Positions 53,413 to 60,322 of a stretch of DNA of 64,000 nucleotides are shown here, in pieces (the first letter of the stretch is position 1; each line of letters opens with the position of its first letter). The DNA is from Phaeodactylibacter sp. (GTDB lineage Bacteria; Bacteroidota; Bacteroidia; Chitinophagales; Saprospiraceae). The notes beneath the pieces are model-generated. The model saw only the letters and a program-made list of their open reading frames with translations, was not told the origin of the DNA and did no database searches. Where the stretch lies: the NCBI GenBank assembly GCA_024102975.1, contig JAGFJD010000445.1, positions 1 through 64,000 of the forward strand. Reading direction: 5' to 3'. Both the position numbers and the translations under genes were made by a program.

Positions 53413-53970
53413 TTAAATGAAATCTCTGACAATCATTTCGGCTTTCTCAAAGGCTTTTTCTAATACATCATTAACCAGCACCACGTCGAATTTGTTCTCA
53501 TAAGCCATTTCCTCGGCGGCGCGGGCCAGTCTTTTTTTCAAGGTTGTTTCATCTTCGGTGCGGCGGGCAGTGAGGCGTTTTTCCAAGGCTGCCATGGATG
53601 GCGGTTTGACGAAGACGGCCAGGGCTTCGCGGGGGTAGGCCTGCTTGATGTTCATGGCGCCTTTGACGTCGATGTCGAAGATGATGTGTTTGCCTTCTGC
53701 CCAGAGGCGTTCCACCTCGCTTTTGAGGGTGCCGTAGAAGAGGCCCTCGTATACTTCTTCCCACTCCACGAAAGCATCCTGGCCGATGAGTTCCTCGAAA
53801 CGTTCCCGGCTGATGAAGTAGTAATCGCGGCCTTCTTTTTCGTGGGGGCGCCGGGGGCGGGTGGTGGCGGAGATAGAAAAGGACAGCTCGTCGAATGTAT
53901 CCAGGAGGTGGTGTACGATGGTCGTTTTGCCGGCCCCGGAGGGCGCGGCGAACAACAATAACTTGTTCAT
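53413..53970 (-). CDS. gmk: Guanylate kinase
   Basis: A 185-residue nucleotide kinase that converts GMP to GDP with ATP. The P-loop is FAAPSGAGKTTIVHHLL, followed by SISATTRPRRPHEKEGRDYY (GMP-binding Ser/Arg/Tyr residues), FVEWEEVYEGLFYGT, IFDIDVKGAMNIKQAYP and the lid region TEDETTLKKRLARA. The length is typical. Its ATG overlaps the stop of yicC by four bases, so the two are translationally coupled; the yicC-gmk order is widely conserved in bacteria. Confidence 0.96.
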   Translation of the reverse strand: MNKLLLFAAPSGAGKTTIVHHLLDTFDELSFSISATTRPRRPHEKEGRDYYFISRERFEELIGQDAFVEWEEVYEGLFYGTLKSEVERLWAEGKHIIFDIDVKGAMNIKQAYPREALAVFVKPPSMAALEKRLTARRTEDETTLKKRLARAAEEMAYENKFDVVLVNDVLEKAFEKAEMIVRDFI

Positions 53971-54842
53971 ACCGAATTCGCTACTTGTTCTTTGATCTTT
54001 TCCAGTTCGTCTTTCATGCCGACGACGAGGCGCTGGATTTCAGAAGAGTAGGCTTTGGCGCCCATGGTGTTGATTTCGCGGCCCATTTCCTGGCTGATGA
54101 AGCTGAGCTTACGCCCTTTGGAGGCCTTTTTTTTGTTGAGTTCTTCGAGGTAGTACTTGCAGTGCTGTTCGAGGCGGACCTTTTCCTCGGTGATGTCGAT
54201 CTTTTCCAGGTAGAAGAGGATTTCCTGTTCGAAGCGGTTCTCATCGATCTTGTCTTTGCCGAGGTAATCCTCCAGGTTCTGGTGCATGCGTTGGCGCAGG
54301 CGGGTGACGCGTTCCTCTTCGTGGGGGTTGAGCTGGCTGAGGAACCCGAGGATATTGTTCACGCGCAGGCGCATATCCTCTTCCATGGCGGATCCTTCGG
54401 CCAGGCGGAATTTCTCGAAGTTGTCGATGGCGGCGTTGAGGGCTTCCATGAGAGCGGCCCATTCCTCCCCGGTGACGGTGCCGGCGGCGGAGGCTACCAC
54501 GTTGGGTAACCGCAGGATAGCCTGCAGCATGTCGCCGGAGGGGATGTTGAGTTCGGCGGTCAGGCGGGCGAGTTCCCGGTGGTATTTGCGGAACAGGGCT
54601 TCGTTGAGGCCGTATTCGTCATCTCCCTGATGGGAGTTCAGGTCTATGGAGAGGTCAATCTTGCCCCGTTCCACCCGTTCGGCGATGATGCGGCGCAGGT
54701 CCGACTCTTTTTCCCGGTAGTTTTGAGGTAGCTTTATGCGGACGTCGGTGTACTTGCTGTTAAGCGAGCGAATCTCCACGTTGATGGTTTTGTCGCCGTA
54801 AGCGTGCGATACCCTACCATAGCCTGTCATTGAAAGCAGCAT
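53967..54842 (-). CDS. yicC: YicC family endoribonuclease
   Basis: A 291-residue protein of the YicC/YloC family with both conserved parts: the N-terminal MTGYGRVSH, NVEIRSLNSKYTDVRIKLPQ and RVERGKIDLSID, and the C-terminal DUF1732 region (GRKLSFISQEMGREINTMGA, VGMKDELEKIKEQVANSV). Family members have been shown to have endoribonuclease activity and affect RNA turnover. The start was placed at MLLSMTGYGR; an in-frame ATG three codons later and a 40-codon longer frame are alternatives. It is the first gene of the yicC-gmk pair and divergent from the HU gene. Confidence 0.93.
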   Translation of the reverse strand: MLLSMTGYGRVSHAYGDKTINVEIRSLNSKYTDVRIKLPQNYREKESDLRRIIAERVERGKIDLSIDLNSHQGDDEYGLNEALFRKYHRELARLTAELNIPSGDMLQAILRLPNVVASAAGTVTGEEWAALMEALNAAIDNFEKFRLAEGSAMEEDMRLRVNNILGFLSQLNPHEEERVTRLRQRMHQNLEDYLGKDKIDENRFEQEILFYLEKIDITEEKVRLEQHCKYYLEELNKKKASKGRKLSFISQEMGREINTMGAKAYSSEIQRLVVGMKDELEKIKEQVANSV

Positions 54843-54990
54843 AAATTTATTTTTGGCGTCACGCAAAGATATACCGCTTTGGGGAAAGTTAACGTTTTTT
54901 GGAAACAACTTTAAAGCTTGTTTTACGGGGGCTCCTGTTGTAACCGATTGATAGCTAGACAAAAAATATTGAAATAAACTAAACTTTTAT

Positions 54991-55021
54991 TTTCGATTAA
55001 AGAATAAAATTCCGAAATTTG
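54991..55021 (+). promoter_or_regulatory. Putative promoter for the HU gene
   Basis: TTTC (54991-54994), a 19-nt spacer and GAAATTTG (55014-55021) give a fair match to the Bacteroidota -33/-7 pattern, 58 nt before the ATG, in a very AT-rich stretch. Confidence 0.4.
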
Positions 55022-55078
55022 CCACTCGTTTTCAGAAGCGAAAAAACCGTATAACTTACTATAAACCAATAACTAACG

Positions 55079-55396
55079 ATGAGAAAAGCTGATTTGGTTG
55101 CAGCAATTTCAGAAAAGACTGGTGTGCCAAAGGTTGATGTGCTGGTAACATTGGAGACCTTTTTCAAAGAGGTTAAGGGCTCCCTGGCAGATGGAGAAAA
55201 TGTATACATCCGTGGTTTCGGCTCTTTCGTCATCAAGAAGCGAGCCAAAAAAATTGGCCGTCATATCAAGAAGAACGTTGCTATAGAGATTCCCGAACAT
55301 TACATCCCGGCGTTTAAGCCAGCCAAGGTTTTTGTCGAGCAGGTGAAGGAAAATGTAAACACAATGCCCGGCGAAGAAGATGACGACGACGAATAG
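55079..55396 (+). CDS. HU family DNA-binding protein
   Basis: 105 residues. A dimeric HU/IHF-fold nucleoid protein: the helical N terminus MRKADLVAAISEKTGVPKVD, then the conserved beta-arm FGSFVIKKRAKKIGRHIKKN and IPAFKPAKVFVEQV. It bends and compacts DNA without strict sequence preference. The acidic C-terminal tail (EEDDDDE) is unusual for HU and extends the protein beyond the standard 90 residues. Start at the ATG at 55079. It is divergent from yicC, and the TPR gene follows at 55451 on the same strand. Confidence 0.93.
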   Translation: MRKADLVAAISEKTGVPKVDVLVTLETFFKEVKGSLADGENVYIRGFGSFVIKKRAKKIGRHIKKNVAIEIPEHYIPAFKPAKVFVEQVKENVNTMPGEEDDDDE

Positions 55397-55450
55397 AGGG
55401 ACTGAACGGGCGCCCCTCGCCCGGGCTTTCTGATCAAGAATCCGGCATAC

Positions 55451-56239
55451 ATGACAAAACTTCAATGGGCTGTCATCGCCTCGGCTGTAGGGATGTTCTT
55501 CCTTATTTACCTGGGGTGTGAAACGACACCCGAAAATATCAAGGCACTCGAAAAGTCGAGGGCGCTGGCGGCTGAAAGTACAGACATCAATACTTTGCTG
55601 CAGGATGCCAGGCCTACGCTCGACAACAGGGCCTCCGGTTCGATCCTGGCATTGGAAACAGAACTGGAAAAAACGCCGGCCGATTCTGCGCGGGCGGAAG
55701 TGTTCAAGCGCCTGGCTTCGAAGTGGTATGAACTGGGGTACCCTGCCATCTCGGGATACTACGCCCAACAGGTGGCCGAGCTGGCTGGCGGCGAGGAAGC
55801 CTGGTCTATCGCCGGCACGACGTACACCATCTGTGTTCAACAAAGCCAGGAACAAAAAACAAGGGACTTTTGTACAGGCAGAGCAGTGCAGGCTTTTGAG
55901 AACGCCATCTCGCTAAACCCGCAGGAAACCGCCCATCAGGTAAACCTGGCGTTAGCCTACGCTTCCAATCCTCCGCCGGACAATCCCATGAAGGGGATTC
56001 TCATGCTGCGGGACTTAAACCAAAAGGACCCGGATAACGTTCTCGTTTTGAATACCTTGGCCAGGTTAGCTATTCAAACCGGCCAGTATCCCAGAGCGGT
56101 TGAGCGCCTCGAACGGGCGCTCCATCTGGAACCCGATAATTCCAGTACGATCTGCCTGTTGGCAGAAGCATACCGGGGCAGCGGCGAAACCGAAAAGGCA
56201 GAAGCCTTTGCCGGCCGGTGCCGCAGCCTCCGGCGATAG
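55451..56239 (+). CDS. Membrane-anchored TPR protein
   Basis: 262 residues. An N-terminal hydrophobic segment (LQWAVIASAVGMFFLIYLGC) may act as a membrane anchor or a weak lipobox. Tetratricopeptide repeats then cover about 70-255, clearest at LVLNTLARLAIQTGQYPRAV and CLLAEAYRGSGETEKAEAFA. TPR proteins are scaffolds, and the partner is unknown. In Bacteroidota a gene of this sort often precedes the small ribosomal protein and RNase E/G genes, as here. It lies 54 nt after the HU gene. Confidence 0.8.
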   Translation: MTKLQWAVIASAVGMFFLIYLGCETTPENIKALEKSRALAAESTDINTLLQDARPTLDNRASGSILALETELEKTPADSARAEVFKRLASKWYELGYPAISGYYAQQVAELAGGEEAWSIAGTTYTICVQQSQEQKTRDFCTGRAVQAFENAISLNPQETAHQVNLALAYASNPPPDNPMKGILMLRDLNQKDPDNVLVLNTLARLAIQTGQYPRAVERLERALHLEPDNSSTICLLAEAYRGSGETEKAEAFAGRCRSLRR

Positions 56240-56284
56240 TGTGTATAAAGACCATTATTCACTCATTTTTAAAAGACTTTGCAT

Positions 56285-56380
56285 ATGCCGTGTGGAAAAA
56301 AGAGAAAGAGACATAAGATTGCGACGCACAAACGCAAGAAGCGCTTGCGCAAAAATCGCCATAAGAAGAAGAACAGATAA
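56285..56380 (+). CDS. AURKAIP1/COX24 (mS38/bS22-like) domain small ribosomal protein
   Basis: A 31-residue, extremely basic protein: MPCGKKRKRHKIATHKRKKR followed by LRKNRHKKKNR. It matches the short COX24/AURKAIP1 domain found in mitochondrial mS38 and in tiny proteins of the small ribosomal subunit in several bacterial phyla. It is expected to thread along rRNA in the 30S subunit. The frame is 45 nt after the TPR gene, ends TAA at 56380, and is too short for usual gene-calling cut-offs. The RNase E/G gene follows after a long structured leader. Confidence 0.8.
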   Translation: MPCGKKRKRHKIATHKRKKRLRKNRHKKKNR

Positions 56381-56970
56381 ATGATCCTGGTATTGGGTGT
56401 TGAGGGCGCCGCTGACAGCTCTCCGGATACTGTTGTTTACAGGATGCCCGGCTCAGCGACCACCACTAACACTTGGCCTGAAAAAAAACTCGCATTGCGT
56501 CGTACGGGGTGAACAAAGCCCCCGTACCCGCAGCGATGCAGCCCGGAAAAAATATGAGACAGGAGGTGCGAGGTAAAAAAAGCGGTAGCGAGAATCACTC
56601 GGGAAACCGAAAGCTGCCGGAACCCGCACAGTAAAAAACAGCCGCAAAGATTATTAATCCATCAGTAGTTTATGCCTCAACCGGCACACCGTTCCCAAAA
56701 GCCTAAAACAAGAGCGTCGAAACACCCCATAACTAATTAGCAAGAAACAACAAATTCATTAGGCTTTGGCTGTTTTCTCCTGCCTCCTTGACATTGGCCC
56801 CTGGCCCTTGGGTGAATATATTTCAGCAGTCCTTTTTCCAGCTGCCAGCACACTACCCTCAGCGCCCGATACCGACAGTCTTAAGTTGCTCCCGGCTAAA
56901 CCGGCAACGAGCCTTCCGCCAAGTGGCAGGCCCGCGTGCAGGAAGCGGAGCAGCAGAAAAAATTATCCCC
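56381..56970 (+). other. Long structured leader upstream of the RNase E/G gene
   Basis: About 590 nt without a protein gene. A clear two-part stem (56493-56498 with 56533-56538, and 56502-56509 with 56520-56527, GTACGGGG/CCCCGTAC) and a second element (56583-56589 with 56613-56619 around the CGAG/CTCG hairpin at 56589-56601) suggest a folded RNA. A possible -7 box TATATTTC lies at 56817-56824. RNase E genes in other bacteria are controlled through their 5' untranslated region, so autoregulation is a reasonable inference. It does not match tmRNA, RNase P or SRP RNA signatures I know. Confidence 0.45.
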
Positions 56971-58521
56971 GTGGAAAAAGAACTGATTATTAATTCCACC
57001 CCCACGGAAGTTGAGATTGCACTGCTGGAAGATTCAAAACTAGTTGAGCTACACTACCAGAAAACAAACAACAACTTTACTGTAGGGGATATTTTCCTGG
57101 GCAGGATCAAAAGATTGATGCCCGGCCTGAACGCTGCATTTGTCGATATCGGGCACAAAAAAGATGCCTTTCTTCACTACACAGACCTGGGGCCCAAGCT
57201 GCGTTCGCTTCTGAAGTTTACCAACAGCTCCATGTCCGGAGGTATCAATACCCACGCCCTTGATAACTTCAAGATCGAGCCGGACATTATCAAAACGGGC
57301 AAGATCGACCAGGTGCTCAGCAAAAAGCAGCCTATTCTGGTGCAGGTGCTGAAGGAGCCTATCTCGACCAAGGGCCCCCGCCTGAGTTGCGAGATCACTC
57401 TGCCGGGCCGGTACCTGGTCCTGACCCCCTTCTCCAATATTGTCGCCGTCTCCAAGAAGATTGCCAACGCCGACGAACGCAAGCGCCTGCAACTGCTGGT
57501 GGAAAGCATTCGGCCCAAAAACTTCGGCGTCATCGTGCGCACTGCGGCCGAGGGTAAAAAAGTGGCCGACCTGCACGAAGAGCTCTCCCTGATCATGGCC
57601 AAATGGGAAGATATGTTCCGGCAGATGCACAAGGCCAAACCTCCGATCAAATTGCTGAGCGAACTGGATAAGACCTCCAGTATACTACGCGACATCCTCA
57701 GCGACTCCTTCAACCGCATCGTGGTCAACGACAAACAGCTTTACCAGAATATCCGCGGCTATCTGGAATCCATTGCGCCGGAACAGGTGAAGATCGTGGC
57801 CCAACACCGCAACAACCGGTCGGTGTTCGATGCGTTCGGCGTTACCAAACAGATCAAGTCTTCCTTTGGCAAGACAGCCACCATGCCCAGCGGTGCCTAT
57901 CTGGTGATCGAGCATACCGAGGCCATGCACGTCATCGATGTGAACAGCGGCCATAAGATGTCCAGCCAGAACCAGGAAGAGGCCGTCATGCGGGTCAACC
58001 TGGAGGCCGCTGAAGAAATCGCCCGGCAACTGCGGCTGCGGGACATCGGAGGCATCATCATCATCGACTTCATCGATATGAAAAAAGCCGACCAGAAGCG
58101 GGAGTTGCTCAAAGCTATGCGCCAGTTCATGAAAAAGGACCGCGCCCAGCACACGATCCTTCCGCTCAGCAAGTTCGGCCTGATGCAGATCACGCGGCAG
58201 CGCGTCCGCCCGGAAGTCAACATCAATACCGCAGAAGTCTGCCCGACCTGCAACGGCACCGGCAAGATCAATGCTTCGATCCTCATTGCCGACGAGATCG
58301 AGCGCGACCTGAATTTCATCCTGCAGTCGAGGCCCAAGTCAAAGATCAAATTGCTGGTGCATCCCTTCATCGAGGCTTATCTGAAAAAAGGATGGCCAAG
58401 CCATCAGATGAAATGGTACATGAGTTTCTACAAATGGGTACGGATACAGCCGAATACCGACTATCATCTCACGAAGTACCGGTTCTTCGACGAGAATGAC
58501 GATGAAATCCGGTTGAATTAG
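56971..58521 (+). CDS. rng: Ribonuclease E/G family protein
   Basis: A 516-residue endoribonuclease that cuts single-stranded AU-rich RNA. The S1 domain (VGDIFLGRIKRLMPGLNAAF, VDIGHKKDAFLHYTDL) comes first, then the 5'-sensor and DNase-like region with the metal-binding aspartates in HVIDVNSG and IIIIDFIDM, and the Zn-link cysteines CPTCNGTG. There is no long C-terminal degradosome scaffold, so it is of RNase G length. The start appears to be the GTG at 56971 (VEKELIINST), which fits the family; the frame is open to 56788 but the added part is not family-like. Its stop is the first base before a 7-nt-unit inverted repeat. Confidence 0.95.
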   Translation: MEKELIINSTPTEVEIALLEDSKLVELHYQKTNNNFTVGDIFLGRIKRLMPGLNAAFVDIGHKKDAFLHYTDLGPKLRSLLKFTNSSMSGGINTHALDNFKIEPDIIKTGKIDQVLSKKQPILVQVLKEPISTKGPRLSCEITLPGRYLVLTPFSNIVAVSKKIANADERKRLQLLVESIRPKNFGVIVRTAAEGKKVADLHEELSLIMAKWEDMFRQMHKAKPPIKLLSELDKTSSILRDILSDSFNRIVVNDKQLYQNIRGYLESIAPEQVKIVAQHRNNRSVFDAFGVTKQIKSSFGKTATMPSGAYLVIEHTEAMHVIDVNSGHKMSSQNQEEAVMRVNLEAAEEIARQLRLRDIGGIIIIDFIDMKKADQKRELLKAMRQFMKKDRAQHTILPLSKFGLMQITRQRVRPEVNINTAEVCPTCNGTGKINASILIADEIERDLNFILQSRPKSKIKLLVHPFIEAYLKKGWPSHQMKWYMSFYKWVRIQPNTDYHLTKYRFFDENDDEIRLN

Positions 58522-58693
58522 TTGTCGGTTGATGGTTAATGGTTGTTTGTTGGTCGTTTGCCAACGAACAACCATCAACCGGCAACGCTTCTTCTTCCGC
58601 CCGGCTCATCGGGCAGCCGCAGTTCCAGGCCTTACAGCCGTTGAGCGTGATCATCAGCAGTAACGCAATTCCTCCTTTTTTCCAGTTCTCCAT
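58469..58693 (-). CDS. Small lipoprotein, probably extended through a repeat
   Basis: 74 codons. The start is a lipoprotein signal (MENWKKGGIALLLMITLNGC, lipobox LNGC) followed by KAWNCGCPMSRAEE, a Cys-rich motif I associate with small Bacteroidota lipoproteins. From about residue 45 the protein is simply the translation of the inverted repeat at 58522-58587 (NDQQTTINHQPTTNST), and the last 18 codons overlap the 3' end of the RNase E/G gene on the other strand. The natural stop may have been lost when the repeat formed. Only the first 40 residues look conserved. Confidence 0.5.
   Translation of the reverse strand: MENWKKGGIALLLMITLNGCKAWNCGCPMSRAEEEALPVDGCSLANDQQTTINHQPTTNSTGFHRHSRRRTGTS
58522..58587. 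repeat. Inverted repeat with tandem 7-nt units starting at the rng stop
   Basis: The left arm is TTGTCGG-TTGATGG-TTAATGG-TTGTTTG-TTGGTCG (58522-58556), beginning at the base after the TAG. The right arm (58561-58587), reverse-complemented, is TTGCCGG-TTGATGG-TTGTTCG-TTGG. Arms match in phase, with the loop only a few bases long. Confidence 0.85.
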
Positions 58694-58880
58694 AGATCGT
58701 AAAAGGGTTTCGGCGAAGTTAATAAATAAAGGGTGGGCGGTAAGCCTGCGGAGGGGCTTTTTCCCTGCCGCAAAGACCCAAAGGCGCCTGGGGAAAGCTT
58801 AGGGCTTCCCTGCGGTTTGGTGTCCCGTATATTCAGCCCGGCAAACTTCGCGGCAATAAACTTCTGTTAAAAATTGGCTT

Positions 58881-59996
58881 ATGGCAGCAACGCCTCGCAT
58901 TTTGGTGGCCCCACTCGATTGGGGGCTGGGGCATGCCACCCGTTGCGTTCCCATTATCGAAGCGGTCAGGCGGCAGGGAGGGGTGGTGGCCGTGGGCACG
59001 GCGGGCAGCGCTCTCGCCTATCTCAAAGCGGAGTTTCCGGGCCTGGAATTCGTCAACCTGCCAGCCTACAATATTCGGTATTATTGGGAAAACATGTTCT
59101 GTAATATCGGAGTACAGGCACCCGGGCTGCTTCGCGCCATCTGGCGGGAACACCGTCAACTCCAGCGGATCGTCCGTCGCCTGAATATTGACGCCGTAAT
59201 TTCGGATAGCCGGTTCGGTTGTTTTTCTCCGCACATTCCCTCCGTTTTTGTCACTCACCAGATTCATATTCAAATACCTTCGCTCCCGCTGCAATGGCTG
59301 GCCAACCGGTTGAACCACTGGTTCATCCGGCAATACGGCGAATGCTGGATACCGGACGTGCCCGGGCCAGGCAGCCTGTCGGGCGCCCTTTCTTTTCCCT
59401 GGAATCCGGGCCATCAGGGGCCACTTGAAAGTGGCCTCTCCGGGAAAATTCGGCACATCGGCATTCTTTCCCGGCTTCAGCCGGAGGAAAGGGAGAAAGA
59501 ATATGACATCCTGGCGTTGCTCTCCGGGCCCGAACCGCAGCGCAGCCGGCTCGAAAGCGCTCTGATCGGGCAGCTGTCTGCCCTGCCTTATCGCGTGCTG
59601 TTGGCACAAGGCCTGCCGGGCCGGGAAAAGCGGTGCCGGCCTGTCCCGCACATCGAGGTAGTTTCCTTCCTGAAGGCACGGGAACTCCGGCACGCCCTGG
59701 GCCGTTCTGCCCTGGTGATCTGCCGGCCCGGGTACAGCACGGTCATGGATATGGCGGCGATGGGGAAAAAAGCCCTGTTCATTCCCACTCCCGGGCAAAC
59801 GGAGCAGGAATATCTGGCGCGGCGGCTGCAACGGCTGGGATACTGCCCCTGTCAAAACCAGAATGAACTGGATGTGAAAAAGGGGGTGCCTGACGCCGAA
59901 TCCTACGCTGGATTTCCAAAATACGACAGGGAGGAGGCACGGCTTACCGAGGTAGTGAAGAGCCTGATGGGACGGATAGCGCCTCGGCCAGGTTAA
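58881..59996 (+). CDS. Glycosyltransferase, MurG/GT28-like
   Basis: A 371-residue GT-B fold transferase. The N-terminal nucleotide-independent half shows PRILVAPLDWGLGHATRCVP (glycine loop near the acceptor) and the C-terminal half the donor site ALVICRPGYSTVMDMAAMGK and PTPGQTEQEYLARRL, typical of GT28/MurG-like enzymes. It probably adds a sugar to a lipid or glycan; its closest functional relatives are unclear. Residues around NPGHQGPLESGLSGK contain an 8-bp hairpin in the DNA (59419-59436) and look like an insertion relative to family members. It is a single-gene unit, upstream of a MazF remnant and convergent with the carotenoid operon. Confidence 0.85.
   Translation: MAATPRILVAPLDWGLGHATRCVPIIEAVRRQGGVVAVGTAGSALAYLKAEFPGLEFVNLPAYNIRYYWENMFCNIGVQAPGLLRAIWREHRQLQRIVRRLNIDAVISDSRFGCFSPHIPSVFVTHQIHIQIPSLPLQWLANRLNHWFIRQYGECWIPDVPGPGSLSGALSFPWNPGHQGPLESGLSGKIRHIGILSRLQPEEREKEYDILALLSGPEPQRSRLESALIGQLSALPYRVLLAQGLPGREKRCRPVPHIEVVSFLKARELRHALGRSALVICRPGYSTVMDMAAMGKKALFIPTPGQTEQEYLARRLQRLGYCPCQNQNELDVKKGVPDAESYAGFPKYDREEARLTEVVKSLMGRIAPRPG
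59419..59436. repeat. Short palindrome inside the glycosyltransferase gene
   Basis: GGCCACTT (59419-59426) and AAGTGGCC (59429-59436) flank GA. The ACTT/AAGT core is shared with the long palindrome at 14168-14208. It falls in a part of the protein that lacks family-like sequence, so a small repeat may have inserted in frame. Confidence 0.5.
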
Positions 59997-60030
59997 ATGT
60001 TGCGGCCCTGTAGCAGAAAAATCTGCAAAG

Positions 60031-60230
60031 GTGCAAGTAAAATGGGGAAATGTTCAAGGGGGGGCGCGAGCCTTTTTGAAGGTGGCCATCGATAAAGCAA
60101 AGGATGGCCTGAAAAGGGAAAGCGCCGTGATGATCGATCAGGTTCGGGCCATTGATAACAAGCGGCTGGCTAAGAAGATCGGCAACCTGCTCAGAAAGTC
60201 TGCAACAATATTTCTTGTTCCTTCATGAAA
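60031..60230 (+). pseudogene. C-terminal remnant of a PemK/MazF toxin gene
   Basis: About 50 codons read VAIDKAKDGLKRESAVMIDQ followed by VRAIDNKRLAKKIGNL, which is the conserved C-terminal part of MazF/PemK endoribonuclease toxins (the DQVRAID...KKIG stretch). The N-terminal half, including the start and the first beta strands, is missing: the sequence runs straight into the tail of the glycosyltransferase gene. After KKIGNL the frame is also shifted; the +1 frame gives VCNNIS, closer to the family ending. No antitoxin is nearby. It is a decayed gene. Confidence 0.7.
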
Positions 60231-60322
60231 TAATACTTTCTGCTACTTTCCTTTTCAATAAATGTACATAATATGCTCCTGTTTTTCAAGGAAGTTCTAA
60301 ATAGACAGTAAAACAAATGTGT

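Noticed and set aside
54843..54962. A 40-residue N-terminal extension of YicC
   Set aside because: The family begins at MxSMTGYGR, and the extension is AT-rich with no conserved residues.
56560..56640. A cobalamin riboswitch suggested by ACAGGAGGTGC and GGGAAACCG strings
   Set aside because: The order of elements and the B12 box do not fit, and the downstream gene is an RNase with no cobalamin link.
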